Assembly: GCF_030816615.1 (NCBI RefSeq)
Contig: NZ_JAUSYD010000001.1
Span: 1,860,001-1,924,000 of the forward strand
Direction of reading: 5' to 3'
Source of the DNA: Streptomyces sp. B1I3
Lineage (GTDB): Bacteria; Actinomycetota; Actinomycetes; Streptomycetales; Streptomycetaceae
Length of the DNA stretch: 64,000 nt
Below are positions 8,648-18,056 of this stretch, piece by piece (within the stretch, counting starts at the first letter, position 1; the number at the start of each line of letters is the position of its first letter). Made by a program: the position numbers and the translations under genes. Under the pieces are notes generated by a model. The model ran no database searches and was not told where the DNA came from. It worked only from the letters and a program-made list of their open reading frames with translations.

Positions 8648-11521
8648 CTAGAGCGGCCACTCCGGAAGAAGGCCGGCATGGTAACGCTGATTGCGTGGTG
8701 CCCCGTACTCGAACTGACTGGCGACGGGGAAGTAGCTGGGAAGGAACGCAGCGAGGATCGCGTCCTGTTCCTCCTCGGGCACGTCGCCGTCATGGAAGTC
8801 GTTGAGGCAGAAGACGTCGTTGGGGCGACTGGTCAGCAGCCTGTTCAGACGGGCCCTGTGCTCACTGAGACCGACATTGACGAAGCCGCACGAAATGGAA
8901 CCGGGCACACCTCTGCCTGTGTGGAAGGCGAAGTAGTGGTGGAGCGATGAAGCGATGGACACGTCACTGTGGCTGCGCAACCTGCTCGCGGAGGTCTGGG
9001 CGACCTGCTGAGGGTAGGTGCGCTCCAAGTCCTCCATAACGCTCTTGCGGAGCACGTACGGCGCGTGCAGAAAAGAGTGCGTGAGTGTCTGACCGAAGCT
9101 GGCAGCGATCAGTTCGCGATTGTTCTTGGCGGCACTGATGTTGAAGTCGTCGGTAGCCAGCGGTGGCAGCATGGGCACTGCTGTCGGCGACACGAAGTGC
9201 TTCGCCTGGCCGTTCCCCAGGAAGAAGAGACTCGGCAGTACGGTACGGCCGATGAAGAAGTCGTCGTTGAAGTAGAGAAAGTGCTCGGCGAGACCGTCGA
9301 TGTGGTGCAGCCGGCTTTCAATGGCATGCGAGTTGAACGTCGGAAGCGCACCCTGGTCGCCGAAGATCTCGGTGTGGTCGACGACTCGTACCCGGTGGTG
9401 CGACTGGTCCAGCCAGGAGGGCACCTGCCGGTCCGTCACGATGTAGATGTTCCGGATCCACGGCGCGTACATGTCGATGGACCGGAGCGAGTAACGGAGC
9501 TCGTCCCGGCTGCGGAACCGTGCGGCGCTGGCTGCCGCGTCCACGGTCTCCAGGCCCAGGTACGACAGCACCTGGTTCTTCCGTTCCAGCCACTGGACAT
9601 CCGAGCCGTCGACCCAGGTGTAGACCGCGTCCACCGGGAAGCCCACGTCACCGTGCAGGGCGTTGGCGAACGGAGCAATGGTCGGGTAGGTACGCCCGGA
9701 GAGCACCGTCGACGTCAGGCGCATGGAGTGCTGGGAGACACGGTCACCGATCAGCGTGCGGGTGGGCGACACTAGGATGTCGCTCTCCTCGGGGTCGTTG
9801 TCCCAGAAGGAGATGGTGCACCCGTATACCGCCCCCAGCCGCAGCGTGCGCGAGGTCGACACCACGTTCTGGTAGATCCGGACACCCGAGCACGGGTGGT
9901 CGGTGTAGTCCCCGAGCAGCCCTGCGAGCACGGTGGTGACGGGGTTCTGGCGGTCGTTGAGGAGACCGGCGTAGACGCCCTCGTGCCGGTACTGGCCGGC
10001 CAGCGACTTGAGTACCGTCTCGCGGTACGAACCGTGCACGGCCACGGTCTGCCGCACCATCGTGTCCCTGACGACGAGGTAGGGGACGTCTGCGGCCTCG
10101 AGCGCCGTGGCGGCGAGGGCGAGGTTGGCCTGCACGATGTCGAAGGGCGACTCCGCATCGGTGACGCGGCACAGCTGCCCGCCGTCCTTCACCAACTCGG
10201 GCCTGCGTTTGGCGACCTGCTGTTCCAGCTGGCGATGTGCGCCGGACCGGATCTGGCTCGGCGGCGCGGGCGTGGCCGCCGTGGCGGCGCCGTCCGGGCC
10301 GCTGTACGCGGCGTGGAGCGCCAACCGGTCGGCCTTCACCGCGGCCCGACCGCCGTGTGCCCGCTCGTCGACCAGGCCCTGGAAGAAGGACTCCCAGCGT
10401 GCGGTGACCAGAGGCGGCGCGAACCTGGTGATCGACTCAGCTGCCGACGCGCCCATCCGGTGGCGCAACGGGCCGTCCGTCATGAGCTGGTGCAGCCGCC
10501 CCGCCAGTGCCTCCACGTCACCGGGCGGCACCAGGACCCCCGACTGCCCGTCGAGAATGATCTCGCTGGGACCGTTCGGGCAGTCGTACGACACCACGGG
10601 GACACCCGCCGCCTGCGCCTCCATGAGGACGAGGGGGAACGCCTCGTTCTTCGAGGTCATCAGCGCGATGCTGGCCTTGGCCCACTCCTCCGCGAGATGC
10701 GGCGAGTTGCCGTTCAGCTGGACGCAGTCGTGCAGCCCCAGCTGTGATATCTGACGTCGCAGCGCCCCGCTCATGGGGCCGTCCCCGAAGATCTTCAATG
10801 TCCAGCCGGGGTGGTGGGGAGCAAGCAGCGCCCACGCTTCCAGGGCGTGGTCGAGCTGCTTCTCGCCCACCAGCCGGCCGGCTGTCACGACGGTCCTGGT
10901 CTCCAGCGTCGAGCGTGGCCGGAAACCGGCCGGCAGGGCGTTCGGCACCACTTCGATACGCGGGGCGGTCGCTCCGAGCGTCTCGGCGAACCAGTCCCGG
11001 GTGCGATCACTGAGCACCGCCAGGGCGTCAAGGCGCGCCGAGTAGCGCAGGAGCGGCTCTCCACTGGTGCCGCGCAGTTCCGAGACGCGATGTTCCTGGT
11101 GCACGGTGATCACCGCGGCGGGGGCCAACTGCACGGCCAGAGCCATGAGCGCCGGGGTGGTGGTGATGAGGATGTCGGTGTCGGTGTGCTCCAGCGCGAG
11201 GCCGAGTTCGACATCGGACAGCCTGTTGAAGGCCGCTTCCCAGGCACGGTCGACCAGACTGCTGGGCTGCGCCGCCAACGCCGCGTAGACCGAATCCGCG
11301 AGATCCGCCTTGCGCAGTGGGCGCTGCACAGGGCCGGTCATGTCGACGAGGTAATCCACCCGGATGCGTTCGTCGGGTGAGAAGAAGAGTTCGGCCTTGC
11401 TCTTGAAGACACTCAGGACACGGACGTCATGACGCTCGGCGAGTTCCGCCGCCTGGTTGAACACCGCCCGCTCCGTACCGCCCACGGCGTCGGCAGTGGT
11501 CAGCAGAAAGGTGATCTTCAT
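8648..11521 (-). CDS. Fused GT4 glycosyltransferase-stealth phosphotransferase
   Basis: 957 residues in two parts. Residues 1-385 are a GT4-type glycosyltransferase: ITFLLTTADAVGGTERAV at the N terminus, then TAGRLVGEKQLDHALEAW and the donor-binding EAFPLVLMEAQAAGVPVV. After a linker, residues about 625-945 are a stealth protein: CR1 VDAVYTWVDGSDVQW, CR2 SRDELRYSLRSIDMYAPW, then FLYFNDDFFIG and a CR4-like HHYFAFHTGR. Stealth proteins transfer hexose-1-phosphate and build glycosyl-phosphate polymers; a related S. coelicolor protein, PdtA, is linked to the polydiglycosylphosphate wall polymer. The ATG overlaps the upstream gene stop by 4 bases. No signal peptide, so cytoplasmic. Confidence 0.88.
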   Translation of the reverse strand: MKITFLLTTADAVGGTERAVFNQAAELAERHDVRVLSVFKSKAELFFSPDERIRVDYLVDMTGPVQRPLRKADLADSVYAALAAQPSSLVDRAWEAAFNRLSDVELGLALEHTDTDILITTTPALMALAVQLAPAAVITVHQEHRVSELRGTSGEPLLRYSARLDALAVLSDRTRDWFAETLGATAPRIEVVPNALPAGFRPRSTLETRTVVTAGRLVGEKQLDHALEAWALLAPHHPGWTLKIFGDGPMSGALRRQISQLGLHDCVQLNGNSPHLAEEWAKASIALMTSKNEAFPLVLMEAQAAGVPVVSYDCPNGPSEIILDGQSGVLVPPGDVEALAGRLHQLMTDGPLRHRMGASAAESITRFAPPLVTARWESFFQGLVDERAHGGRAAVKADRLALHAAYSGPDGAATAATPAPPSQIRSGAHRQLEQQVAKRRPELVKDGGQLCRVTDAESPFDIVQANLALAATALEAADVPYLVVRDTMVRQTVAVHGSYRETVLKSLAGQYRHEGVYAGLLNDRQNPVTTVLAGLLGDYTDHPCSGVRIYQNVVSTSRTLRLGAVYGCTISFWDNDPEESDILVSPTRTLIGDRVSQHSMRLTSTVLSGRTYPTIAPFANALHGDVGFPVDAVYTWVDGSDVQWLERKNQVLSYLGLETVDAAASAARFRSRDELRYSLRSIDMYAPWIRNIYIVTDRQVPSWLDQSHHRVRVVDHTEIFGDQGALPTFNSHAIESRLHHIDGLAEHFLYFNDDFFIGRTVLPSLFFLGNGQAKHFVSPTAVPMLPPLATDDFNISAAKNNRELIAASFGQTLTHSFLHAPYVLRKSVMEDLERTYPQQVAQTSASRLRSHSDVSIASSLHHYFAFHTGRGVPGSISCGFVNVGLSEHRARLNRLLTSRPNDVFCLNDFHDGDVPEEEQDAILAAFLPSYFPVASQFEYGAPRNQRYHAGLLPEWPL

Positions 11522-12474
11522 GTGCTTCTCCGCCCGGCTTCAGGCATACGGCTGCACGTCACGCGGAAGTTGCCCGCAGGTGTGTAGCGAGGGTGCACGA
11601 GCAGGGGGCTCTGGCCTCTGGGGGCCACGCTCGCCTGCGTCATGGCAAATACTCGGAGCGGATTGCGGACATCGTGAAGGCGTCGCCCGAGTCGCATGCT
11701 GCGCATGCCCGGTGCGCAGAAGGTGACGTCCCAGTGTTCGGTCGCCCTGCGCTCCGGCGTCATCTGTTCCAGCGGGACGACCGTGCGCCACATCCCGTCG
11801 CCGAGTTCGGTGACCGGCTGCTGGATCCGGCGGCCTGAGGCGATGAACTCGGTCCACGGCTCGACGGCTTCGGCCCCGAGGACCCGGAAGTCGACGATGA
11901 GTCCCGTGTGGAAGAGCTTGACCTTCACGACCTCGGCGGAAGGCCGGGCGCGGGAACTGACCACCCGGAGATGGCCCGTGACCGTGCGCCCCAACCGGTA
12001 CCGTCGGCCGCTGACCGGCGAGACGGACATGGGCATGGTGGGCCCGCCGTACGGCTTCGGCGGCTCAAGGAGGAGCAGCGGGAAACGGGTCGACTTGCGT
12101 CCCGTCCGTGTGGACAGCACGACCTTCCAGCGTCCGTCGTCCACAGGTACGCCACCGGCCTCCGCTCCCAGCAGGACCGCGGCGTCCATGAGGAGGCGGC
12201 CTTCCCGGTCCTCGTACACGCGTGCCGGACTTTCGTATCGTCGTCGTCCGCGCCTGATGACCAGTTCGGCCTTCTCGGGGAGGCGCGCCGAATCCGGGAG
12301 TACGGCGTGCAGGTTCACCGTCTGACCGTCGAGAACCGCCGCGTAGGCGAGACGTGCCGCGCGGCGGGAGCGCAGGGGCACGAAGAAGCGCCGCATGAGC
12401 CAGGAGCGGAGCGGAGCCGCACGTGTGGTCAGCCGGCGGCGTACGGCTGCCAGGTGCCTGCGGCGGGGCATCAT
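11518..12474 (-). CDS. Unrecognised basic protein of the stealth locus
   Basis: 318 residues, no family recognised. The first 45 residues are very basic (Arg-rich, RRRHLAAVRRRLTTRAAPLRSW) without a clear membrane helix; the rest looks beta-rich with repeated hydrophobic strands, as in a glycan-binding or transferase accessory domain. It sits between two stealth genes, overlapping the next gene by 4 bases (ATGA) and the upstream gene by 4 bases, so the three are translationally coupled. That points to a job in making the same polymer. It could resemble the beta-sandwich tail of the SGNH protein, but I see no shared motif. Confidence 0.6.
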   Translation of the reverse strand: MMPRRRHLAAVRRRLTTRAAPLRSWLMRRFFVPLRSRRAARLAYAAVLDGQTVNLHAVLPDSARLPEKAELVIRRGRRRYESPARVYEDREGRLLMDAAVLLGAEAGGVPVDDGRWKVVLSTRTGRKSTRFPLLLLEPPKPYGGPTMPMSVSPVSGRRYRLGRTVTGHLRVVSSRARPSAEVVKVKLFHTGLIVDFRVLGAEAVEPWTEFIASGRRIQQPVTELGDGMWRTVVPLEQMTPERRATEHWDVTFCAPGMRSMRLGRRLHDVRNPLRVFAMTQASVAPRGQSPLLVHPRYTPAGNFRVTCSRMPEAGRRST

Positions 12475-14270
12475 CGGCCTGCTCCCAGTTCTGCGGTGCG
12501 CCGTGTCGGCAGGCCTTCGGCTCCAGGAAGCTCGAAGGGGCTCGGGACGGGGAAGTAGTCGTTGAGGAACCGTTTCACCATTCGTTCCTGCGCGTCCGGG
12601 TCGGCTGGGACGATGGTGTCGTTGATGCAGAAGGTGTCGAAATCACGCCGGGCGACCAGCCGGTCCAGTCTCCGCTGTGCCAGCGCGTCACCGATGTCGA
12701 CGTACACGTACCGAAGGTTGCCGAGGGTCGCACGGGCCTGGTGGTACGCGTAGTAGTGGTGGAGCGAGGAAGCGATGGGGATGTCGTGCGGCGAGCGGAA
12801 CCGGGAGTGCTGTGTCACCCAGTGGGCCCGCTCGTAGGTCTGCTCGATCTCGGCGAGCACGGAACGGCTGAGCGCATGGGGTGTGTGCTTCATCTTCTGG
12901 GAGATGACGGTGCCGAACTGCTGGGCGATCAGTCCCCGGCTGTTCTTCCCGGCCGCGTTGACCGGCAGGTCGTCCGGGGTGATCTGTCCGGACGGGATGA
13001 GGGCCTTCGACGTGAAGAACTTCGTCAGCCCGTTGGGGTGGAAGAAGTGGCCGGGGCCGACCGGTCTACCGAAGAAGACGTCGTCATTGAGGTACAGAAA
13101 GTGCTCCGCCAAGTCGCCTATGTGATGCAACTGGCTTTCGATCGCGTGGGAATTGAACGTCGGCAACGCGCTGGGATCGGAGAATATCTCGCGGTGATCG
13201 ACGACACGGAGGCCCGGGTGCTCGGTGTTCAGCCAGCCGGGGGCCTGGCCTGCAGTCACCAGGTAGATGTTCCGCACCCACGGTGCGTACTGGTGGATGG
13301 AACGCAGGGAGAACCTGAGCTCGTCCCTGCTGATGTACCGGGCGTCGTTGTCGGCCTGTTCGTGCAGTCGCTCCGTCGTGTCGGGTGTGAGGGAGCGCCG
13401 AACAGCGTCCTTACCCGCGCGCCAGACCGGATCCGCGTCATCGACCCACGTGTAGACCACGTCGATCGGGTACATGTGGTCGCCGGGGAGTCGGGCCGTG
13501 AACTCGGAAACCGTACGGGCGTAGCCGGTGTGGTACGGGTTGGGGACCGCGCTGAACACCCTCTGCTCCACGACACGGAACTCCGGATCCGCCGGCAGTT
13601 CCGTGACCACGGCGTTGGGCCTGGGAGCCACCAACTCGCCGTTCCTCTCCGCCCAGAACTCCAGGTCGCAGCCGGAGTCCGGGCCGAAGACCAGTCCCCC
13701 CGTAGGGTCGCAGACATTCCAGGTCAACCGGAGGACCTCGCTCGACCGGAGCCTGTTCCAGGTCTTCGCCGACGCTCCGGGCCGCAACTGCCCGCCGGAG
13801 ACGTCACGGACATAGCCGGGATTGCGCCCGAAGGCGATCTGCAGAACTTCCTCGGCGTCACCGCGGAGCCGCGACGACACGGCGACACACGGGATGTCCT
13901 TGCCGGTACCGCGGACCGCGAAGTACTCGATCTCCGCGTCTTCCAGGATGGCAACCACCATGTGCAGGTTCCTCGCCCGCGCCGCCCACTCGGTGGCACC
14001 CCGGACCACGGTGGCCCGGACGTGCTTGCCCTCGATCCGGACCACGCGCAGCGAAGCGTCCAGGCTGTGCCGGGCGGGATTGCGCCGACCCCCCAGAGCC
14101 CTTACGACGACTGCGGAGCGGGCGGAGTCGAACGTGGCCAGAAGGTGCATGACCAGATTGCGCAGAGGGACAGGCACCCGGCTTACGATGCGCCGCCGCG
14201 CCCGGACGGGAACGAGTGACCGGTAAGTGGAAACGAGCGCACTGGTCTCAGGGTTACTCACGCTGGCCAC
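12471..14270 (-). CDS. Stealth family phosphotransferase
   Basis: 599-residue stealth protein. CR1 is near residue 268 (IDVVYTWVDDADPVW), CR2 follows (SRDELRFSLRSIHQYAPW), then the YLNDDVFFGR acidic motif and CR4-like HHYYAYHQARA. The N-terminal 250 residues hold a divergent domain with ARNLHMVVAILEDAEIEYFAVRG, also found ahead of the stealth part in the neighbouring fusion. The likely reaction is transfer of sugar-1-phosphate from a nucleotide sugar to a growing glycan. The first start is GTG at 14270; a GTG three codons in is also possible. It heads the coupled trio and probably takes its promoter from the A+T-richer gap 14271-14505. Confidence 0.87.
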   Translation of the reverse strand: MASVSNPETSALVSTYRSLVPVRARRRIVSRVPVPLRNLVMHLLATFDSARSAVVVRALGGRRNPARHSLDASLRVVRIEGKHVRATVVRGATEWAARARNLHMVVAILEDAEIEYFAVRGTGKDIPCVAVSSRLRGDAEEVLQIAFGRNPGYVRDVSGGQLRPGASAKTWNRLRSSEVLRLTWNVCDPTGGLVFGPDSGCDLEFWAERNGELVAPRPNAVVTELPADPEFRVVEQRVFSAVPNPYHTGYARTVSEFTARLPGDHMYPIDVVYTWVDDADPVWRAGKDAVRRSLTPDTTERLHEQADNDARYISRDELRFSLRSIHQYAPWVRNIYLVTAGQAPGWLNTEHPGLRVVDHREIFSDPSALPTFNSHAIESQLHHIGDLAEHFLYLNDDVFFGRPVGPGHFFHPNGLTKFFTSKALIPSGQITPDDLPVNAAGKNSRGLIAQQFGTVISQKMKHTPHALSRSVLAEIEQTYERAHWVTQHSRFRSPHDIPIASSLHHYYAYHQARATLGNLRYVYVDIGDALAQRRLDRLVARRDFDTFCINDTIVPADPDAQERMVKRFLNDYFPVPSPFELPGAEGLPTRRTAELGAGR

Positions 14271-14505
14271 AGAACTACCGCACCATCCATACGCCCAGGG
14301 GCAATCGAGCCCGATCCCGCGCCTTCACCCGTAGAGCAGTGCCTGCTCTCCGACCCCATCACCAGAGACAGATGGGCGCCACAGAATATTCACATCTTGA
14401 ACATTCAATGTCCATCTTTGATCGATGGATCGACTTATCTGTTACACACATGCAATAGGCAGGCCGTGTTGCCTGGGGGAACAAGAAGAACCGGAATACT
14501 GCCGG
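14271..14505 (-). promoter_or_regulatory. A+T-rich gap upstream of the stealth operon
   Basis: 235 bases without a gene, visibly richer in A+T than its surroundings. It includes a small dyad TCCATC-N7-GATGGA at 14411-14429 and a weak AGGCA/TGCCT hairpin near 14459-14475. It probably holds the promoter of the stealth trio; no confident -10/-35 was chosen. Confidence 0.4.
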
Positions 14506-15612
14506 TCAGACGCGCACCGAGGGACCCATGACCAGTCCTGATGCGGGGGTCTGCTCGGCGATGCGCAGCTCGCCTTCCTCACCGAGGACGGCGATGATCA
14601 GGCGCCCGTACACGTCACGGATCAGAGCCGGAGGCCCCACGCACCGCTCACCGGTCGGCGCCCACCAGAGGCCCGCGGACTCGTTCTCCGTCGCGCACGC
14701 CGCCAGCATCACGTCGCCGTCGGCACTTCGGTAGGCCAGCACCGTGCAGTCGTAGCCGTCGAGCGCCATGCGCAGCACCTGGATGCGCCCGCTGACGGGT
14801 CCTCCGCCGAGGGGTATGACCCAACCGCCAGGACGATGGGCGAAGACGCCCCCGGTAGCGGAGTCGGCCCAGTAGTAGGTGATGCGGTCGGCCGCTGTTT
14901 CGAGCCCGGTCAGTGTGCCCGGCGCCGGCGCGATGTGGATATTGGGGCACCGTTCCAGCTCACCGTCCGGCTCGGACTGCCGCCAACGCATCACGCGGCC
15001 TGCGGTGTCCGGAACCAGCAGTTCTATCCGGCCGGAAGCCGATGCCACGGCCACCGCGCCTTCCTGCGCCAACTGTCCCTTCAGGTTTTTCCAGGCAGGC
15101 CACCGGCCGTTGGCCGCCTCCTGCCGCATCGTGACGTCACCGCCGGCCCTGGCCAGAAAGACGTGAAGGCGCCCCACAGCGCTCACCGCGGCACCCGGAC
15201 CGGTCACCGAACGGGCCCGCTCCGGGTCCTTGTGCGGATTGCCTATCGTGTGCCACTGGGTGAGCGGGCGGCCCGTCTGGTACTGGATGGCTTGCACGAC
15301 CGCCACGGAATCGCCGTCAGCCGACACCCGCCTGCCGACGAAGTGCACGAAACCGTCGGCTCCCTGGGTCATCGACAGGTGGGTCAGGCGCGGAGCGGGC
15401 AACAACTCGGGCTCGCCCCAGTCCGCCATCCCGGCCCGACGTTGCGTCCAGCGCACGAGCCCGCCTTCCGCGCGGGCGAACGCGGTCAGCCGGTGGTCCT
15501 TACCCATGAAGAGCCGCACGCCGTGCTCGCCGAGGAGACGGGACGGCTTCCCCACGCGCCCGAGCGCGGAGGCGTCCGTCCGCGCAGCGCCTCGCCCCGC
15601 CCTCGTTCGCAT
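14506..15612 (-). CDS. Beta-propeller-like protein of unknown function
   Basis: 368 residues with no signal peptide. The sequence repeats a pattern of short strands with Trp and Gly-Asp turns (LVRWTQRRAGMADWGEPELLP; GRVMRWRQSEPDGELERCP; GGVFAHRPGGWVIPLGG), which looks like the blades of a PLL/sialidase-type beta propeller. Such domains often bind sugars. I start at the ATG at 15612, which has AAGGAACT 3-10 bases ahead; the open frame upstream is not protein-like. It lies between galE and the stealth genes on the same strand, so a role in glycan binding or scaffolding is plausible but unproven. Confidence 0.65.
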   Translation of the reverse strand: MRTRAGRGAARTDASALGRVGKPSRLLGEHGVRLFMGKDHRLTAFARAEGGLVRWTQRRAGMADWGEPELLPAPRLTHLSMTQGADGFVHFVGRRVSADGDSVAVVQAIQYQTGRPLTQWHTIGNPHKDPERARSVTGPGAAVSAVGRLHVFLARAGGDVTMRQEAANGRWPAWKNLKGQLAQEGAVAVASASGRIELLVPDTAGRVMRWRQSEPDGELERCPNIHIAPAPGTLTGLETAADRITYYWADSATGGVFAHRPGGWVIPLGGGPVSGRIQVLRMALDGYDCTVLAYRSADGDVMLAACATENESAGLWWAPTGERCVGPPALIRDVYGRLIIAVLGEEGELRIAEQTPASGLVMGPSVRV

Positions 15613-15781
15613 CAGTTCCTTCGTTTCTTCCCTGCGCCGCTGTCCGGCGCGGCCGCCGCTCCCCCGCAAGCAGTCCGGCCACCCACCCGCCGGGCGGCCG
15701 ACACGTCCATGACGGATGGGCCGGCGACTCGACGATGGGCAAGTTTGCCACAAGCTTCACGAGTCGTTCACTGCGGCCGGC

Positions 15782-16786
15782 TCAGGCCGCCTGACGCGGT
15801 CCCCGTCGCGCCGTCGGGTGCCGGAGACACCAGCCCTCCCAGGCGGAGGTCACCATGTCACGCGGATCGCGGCGGGCCGACCACCCGAGCTCGGCTCGGA
15901 TGCGTGCCGCCGAGGCGACCACCCGGTGCGGATCACCGGGCCTGCGCGCGACCGAGACGGGAGCGGAACCGGCGCCGTACCCGGTCACCTCACCGATGAG
16001 GTCGATCATCTCGCGTACCGACACGCCCTCGCCGCGCCCGATGTTGATGGTCAGGTCCGTACCGGCCTCCCGGACGAGCAGGGCGCGTGCCGCGGCGAGG
16101 TGCGCCGAAGCGATGTCGTCGACGTGGACGAAATCCCGTACGCAGGTGCCGTCCGGGGTGTCGTAGTCCTCGCCGAAGATCACCGGGGCCTCCCCCCGCG
16201 TGAGCTTCTCGAAGACCATCGGAACGAGGTTGAAGACGCCGGTGTCGGCCAGCTGCGGCGTCGCCGCGCCGGCCACATTGAAGTACCGCATCGAAGCGGT
16301 CGCCATTCCGTGCGCCTTTCCCGCCGCGCGGACCAGCCACTCGCCAGCCAGTTTCGTCTCGCCGTACGGATTGATCGGGGCGCAGGGCGTGTCTTCCGTG
16401 ACCAGCTCGACGTCGGGCATGCCGTAGACAGCTGCGGACGAAGAGAGAAGGAATGCGCGGACCCCACTGTCCGCAGCCGCGCCCAGAAGGACTTGGAGAC
16501 CGTGCACGTTCTCGCGGTAGTAGTACAGCGGACGCTCTACGGACTCCCCCACCTGTTTCTTCGCCGCAAGGTGCACGATCCCTCGCACGGACAGTTCCGC
16601 CATGGCACGTCGCAGCCCGTCTCCGTCGAGAGTCGATCCGTGCACGAACGGGACGCCCGCGGGAACGCGGGAACGGTCACCCGTCGAAAGATCGTCGTAC
16701 ACCGCGACCCGCTCGCCGGCCTCCGCCATCGCCCGGACGACGTGCGCCCCGATGAAGCCCGCCCCACCCGTGATCAACCAAGTCAT
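15782..16786 (-). CDS. galE: UDP-glucose 4-epimerase
   Basis: 334-residue extended short-chain dehydrogenase. It begins MTWLITGGAGFIGAHVV (GxxGxxG NAD site), with HLAAKKQVGESVE, LSSSAAVYG and the catalytic YGETK, then NVAGA and FVHVDDIASAH. GalE interconverts UDP-glucose and UDP-galactose, supplying nucleotide sugars for the stealth/GT4 enzymes just downstream. I choose the ATG at 16786, 10 codons inside the longest frame, because the Rossmann motif begins right after it and a TACTAT hexamer (16793-16798, minus strand) lies 6 bases upstream, indicating a leaderless message. It is divergent from the LCP gene. Confidence 0.92.
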   Translation of the reverse strand: MTWLITGGAGFIGAHVVRAMAEAGERVAVYDDLSTGDRSRVPAGVPFVHGSTLDGDGLRRAMAELSVRGIVHLAAKKQVGESVERPLYYYRENVHGLQVLLGAAADSGVRAFLLSSSAAVYGMPDVELVTEDTPCAPINPYGETKLAGEWLVRAAGKAHGMATASMRYFNVAGAATPQLADTGVFNLVPMVFEKLTRGEAPVIFGEDYDTPDGTCVRDFVHVDDIASAHLAAARALLVREAGTDLTINIGRGEGVSVREMIDLIGEVTGYGAGSAPVSVARRPGDPHRVVASAARIRAELGWSARRDPRDMVTSAWEGWCLRHPTARRGPRQAA

Positions 16787-16792
16787 GCGCGA

Positions 16793-16798
16793 ATAGTA
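16793..16798 (-). promoter_or_regulatory. Candidate -10 of a leaderless galE promoter
   Basis: On the minus strand TACTAT (TANNNT) precedes the ATG by 6 bases with no Shine-Dalgarno between, the arrangement seen for leaderless Streptomyces mRNAs. Confidence 0.5.
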
Positions 16799-16974
16799 GA
16801 TCGACACACCTTCCACGTATCACCGGGTATCTGTTCACCTGGTTCACACGTTCTACCGCTTGCCTGTTCTATAGTGCTCGGTCAGTCGATGTTTACGGAC
16901 CGGTCACGCCCCCCACCCGAGTCCCACGCACTCCCCTGTCCGCCCCGGGCAACGAGATTGAGGACTCACGCACG

Positions 16975-18039
16975 ATGAGCCACGACAGCACTCCCTCCCG
17001 ACGCGCGCCCAAGCCTCGCAAGCGCCGCCGCGGCCTCAAGATCACGCTCGGGGTGCTGCTCGTCCTCCTGCTGGCAGGCGGAGGCACCGTGTACTGGATG
17101 TACAGCCGGCTCGACGGCAACATCAAGGGCGTCGACATCGACAAGGCGCTCGGTGAGGACCGTCCCGAGAAGCTGCCCACCACCGGCCAGAACCTGCTCG
17201 TCCTCGGCTCCGACTCGCGGGCCGGGGCGGAGAACAAGGAGCTGGGCGGGGGCGGCGACGTCAGCGGGGCGCGGTCCGACACCGCGATGGTGGTGCACAT
17301 ACCCGAAGGGCGCACCGAGGCCGTCGCCGTGTCCATTCCGCGCGACACCCTGGTGACCCGGCCCGAGTGCGTCGAGGCCGACGGTTCGACGACCGCCTCC
17401 GCCGAGCGGGTCATGTTCAACTCCGTCTACTCACAGGTCGGTCCGGCCTGCGTGGTCAAGACCGTGGAGAAGATGTCCGGGGTCCGGATCGACCACTACC
17501 TGGAGATCAACTTCGCGGGTTTCAAGGACCTGGTCGACGCGATCGGCGGGGTCACCGTCAAGGTCGAGGAGCCGATCAAGGACGAGGCCTCGGGGCTCGA
17601 CCTGACCGCCGGCACGCACAAGCTCAACGGCACCGAGTCCCTCGCCTACGTGCGTACCCGGCACGGCGTCGGTGACGGCAGCGACCTGGGCCGGATCGGG
17701 CTCCAGCAGCAGTTCCTGCTCGCGCTGCTCACCGAGATCAAGTCGCAGGACCTGCTGGGCAGTCCGACGACCACGTACAAGATCGCGAACTCCGCCACCA
17801 AGTCGCTCACCACGGACGAGGGGCTCGCGTCGCTGACCTCGCTCAGCGACTTCGCCCGCTCGATGAACGGTGTCGATCCCTCCTCCATGGAGACGATCAT
17901 GCTGCCGGTCGCCTACGACACCCAGGACCCGAACCGCGTGGTGGCGGCCGAGCCCCAGGCCGGCGACCTCTGGAAGGCGATCCGGACGGACGCCACGATT
18001 CCCGAGTCGGCGAAGAAGTCTCCGGCCGCCGGCGGCTGA
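16975..18039 (+). CDS. LytR-CpsA-Psr (LCP) family wall glycopolymer ligase
   Basis: 354 residues. A basic cytoplasmic N terminus (KPRKRRRGLK) is followed by one membrane helix (about 22-42) and an extracellular LCP domain: NLLVLGSDSRAG, RSDTAMVVHIP, SIPRDTLV, then SLAYVRTRH with the pyrophosphate-binding Arg residues. LCP enzymes move glycopolymers from polyprenyl-phosphate to peptidoglycan. Divergent from galE and near the stealth genes, it is a natural candidate to attach their product. The ATG at 16975 has GAGGA about 12 bases ahead. A TATAGT at 16870-16875 could be a promoter -10. Confidence 0.9.
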   Translation: MSHDSTPSRRAPKPRKRRRGLKITLGVLLVLLLAGGGTVYWMYSRLDGNIKGVDIDKALGEDRPEKLPTTGQNLLVLGSDSRAGAENKELGGGGDVSGARSDTAMVVHIPEGRTEAVAVSIPRDTLVTRPECVEADGSTTASAERVMFNSVYSQVGPACVVKTVEKMSGVRIDHYLEINFAGFKDLVDAIGGVTVKVEEPIKDEASGLDLTAGTHKLNGTESLAYVRTRHGVGDGSDLGRIGLQQQFLLALLTEIKSQDLLGSPTTTYKIANSATKSLTTDEGLASLTSLSDFARSMNGVDPSSMETIMLPVAYDTQDPNRVVAAEPQAGDLWKAIRTDATIPESAKKSPAAGG

Positions 18040-18056
18040 CCTGGCATTCTTCGAGA

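Noticed and set aside
15613..15753. Longer N terminus for the beta-propeller-like protein
   Set aside because: The upstream residues are Arg/Gly-rich and unlike protein, while AAGGAACT precedes the ATG at 15612.
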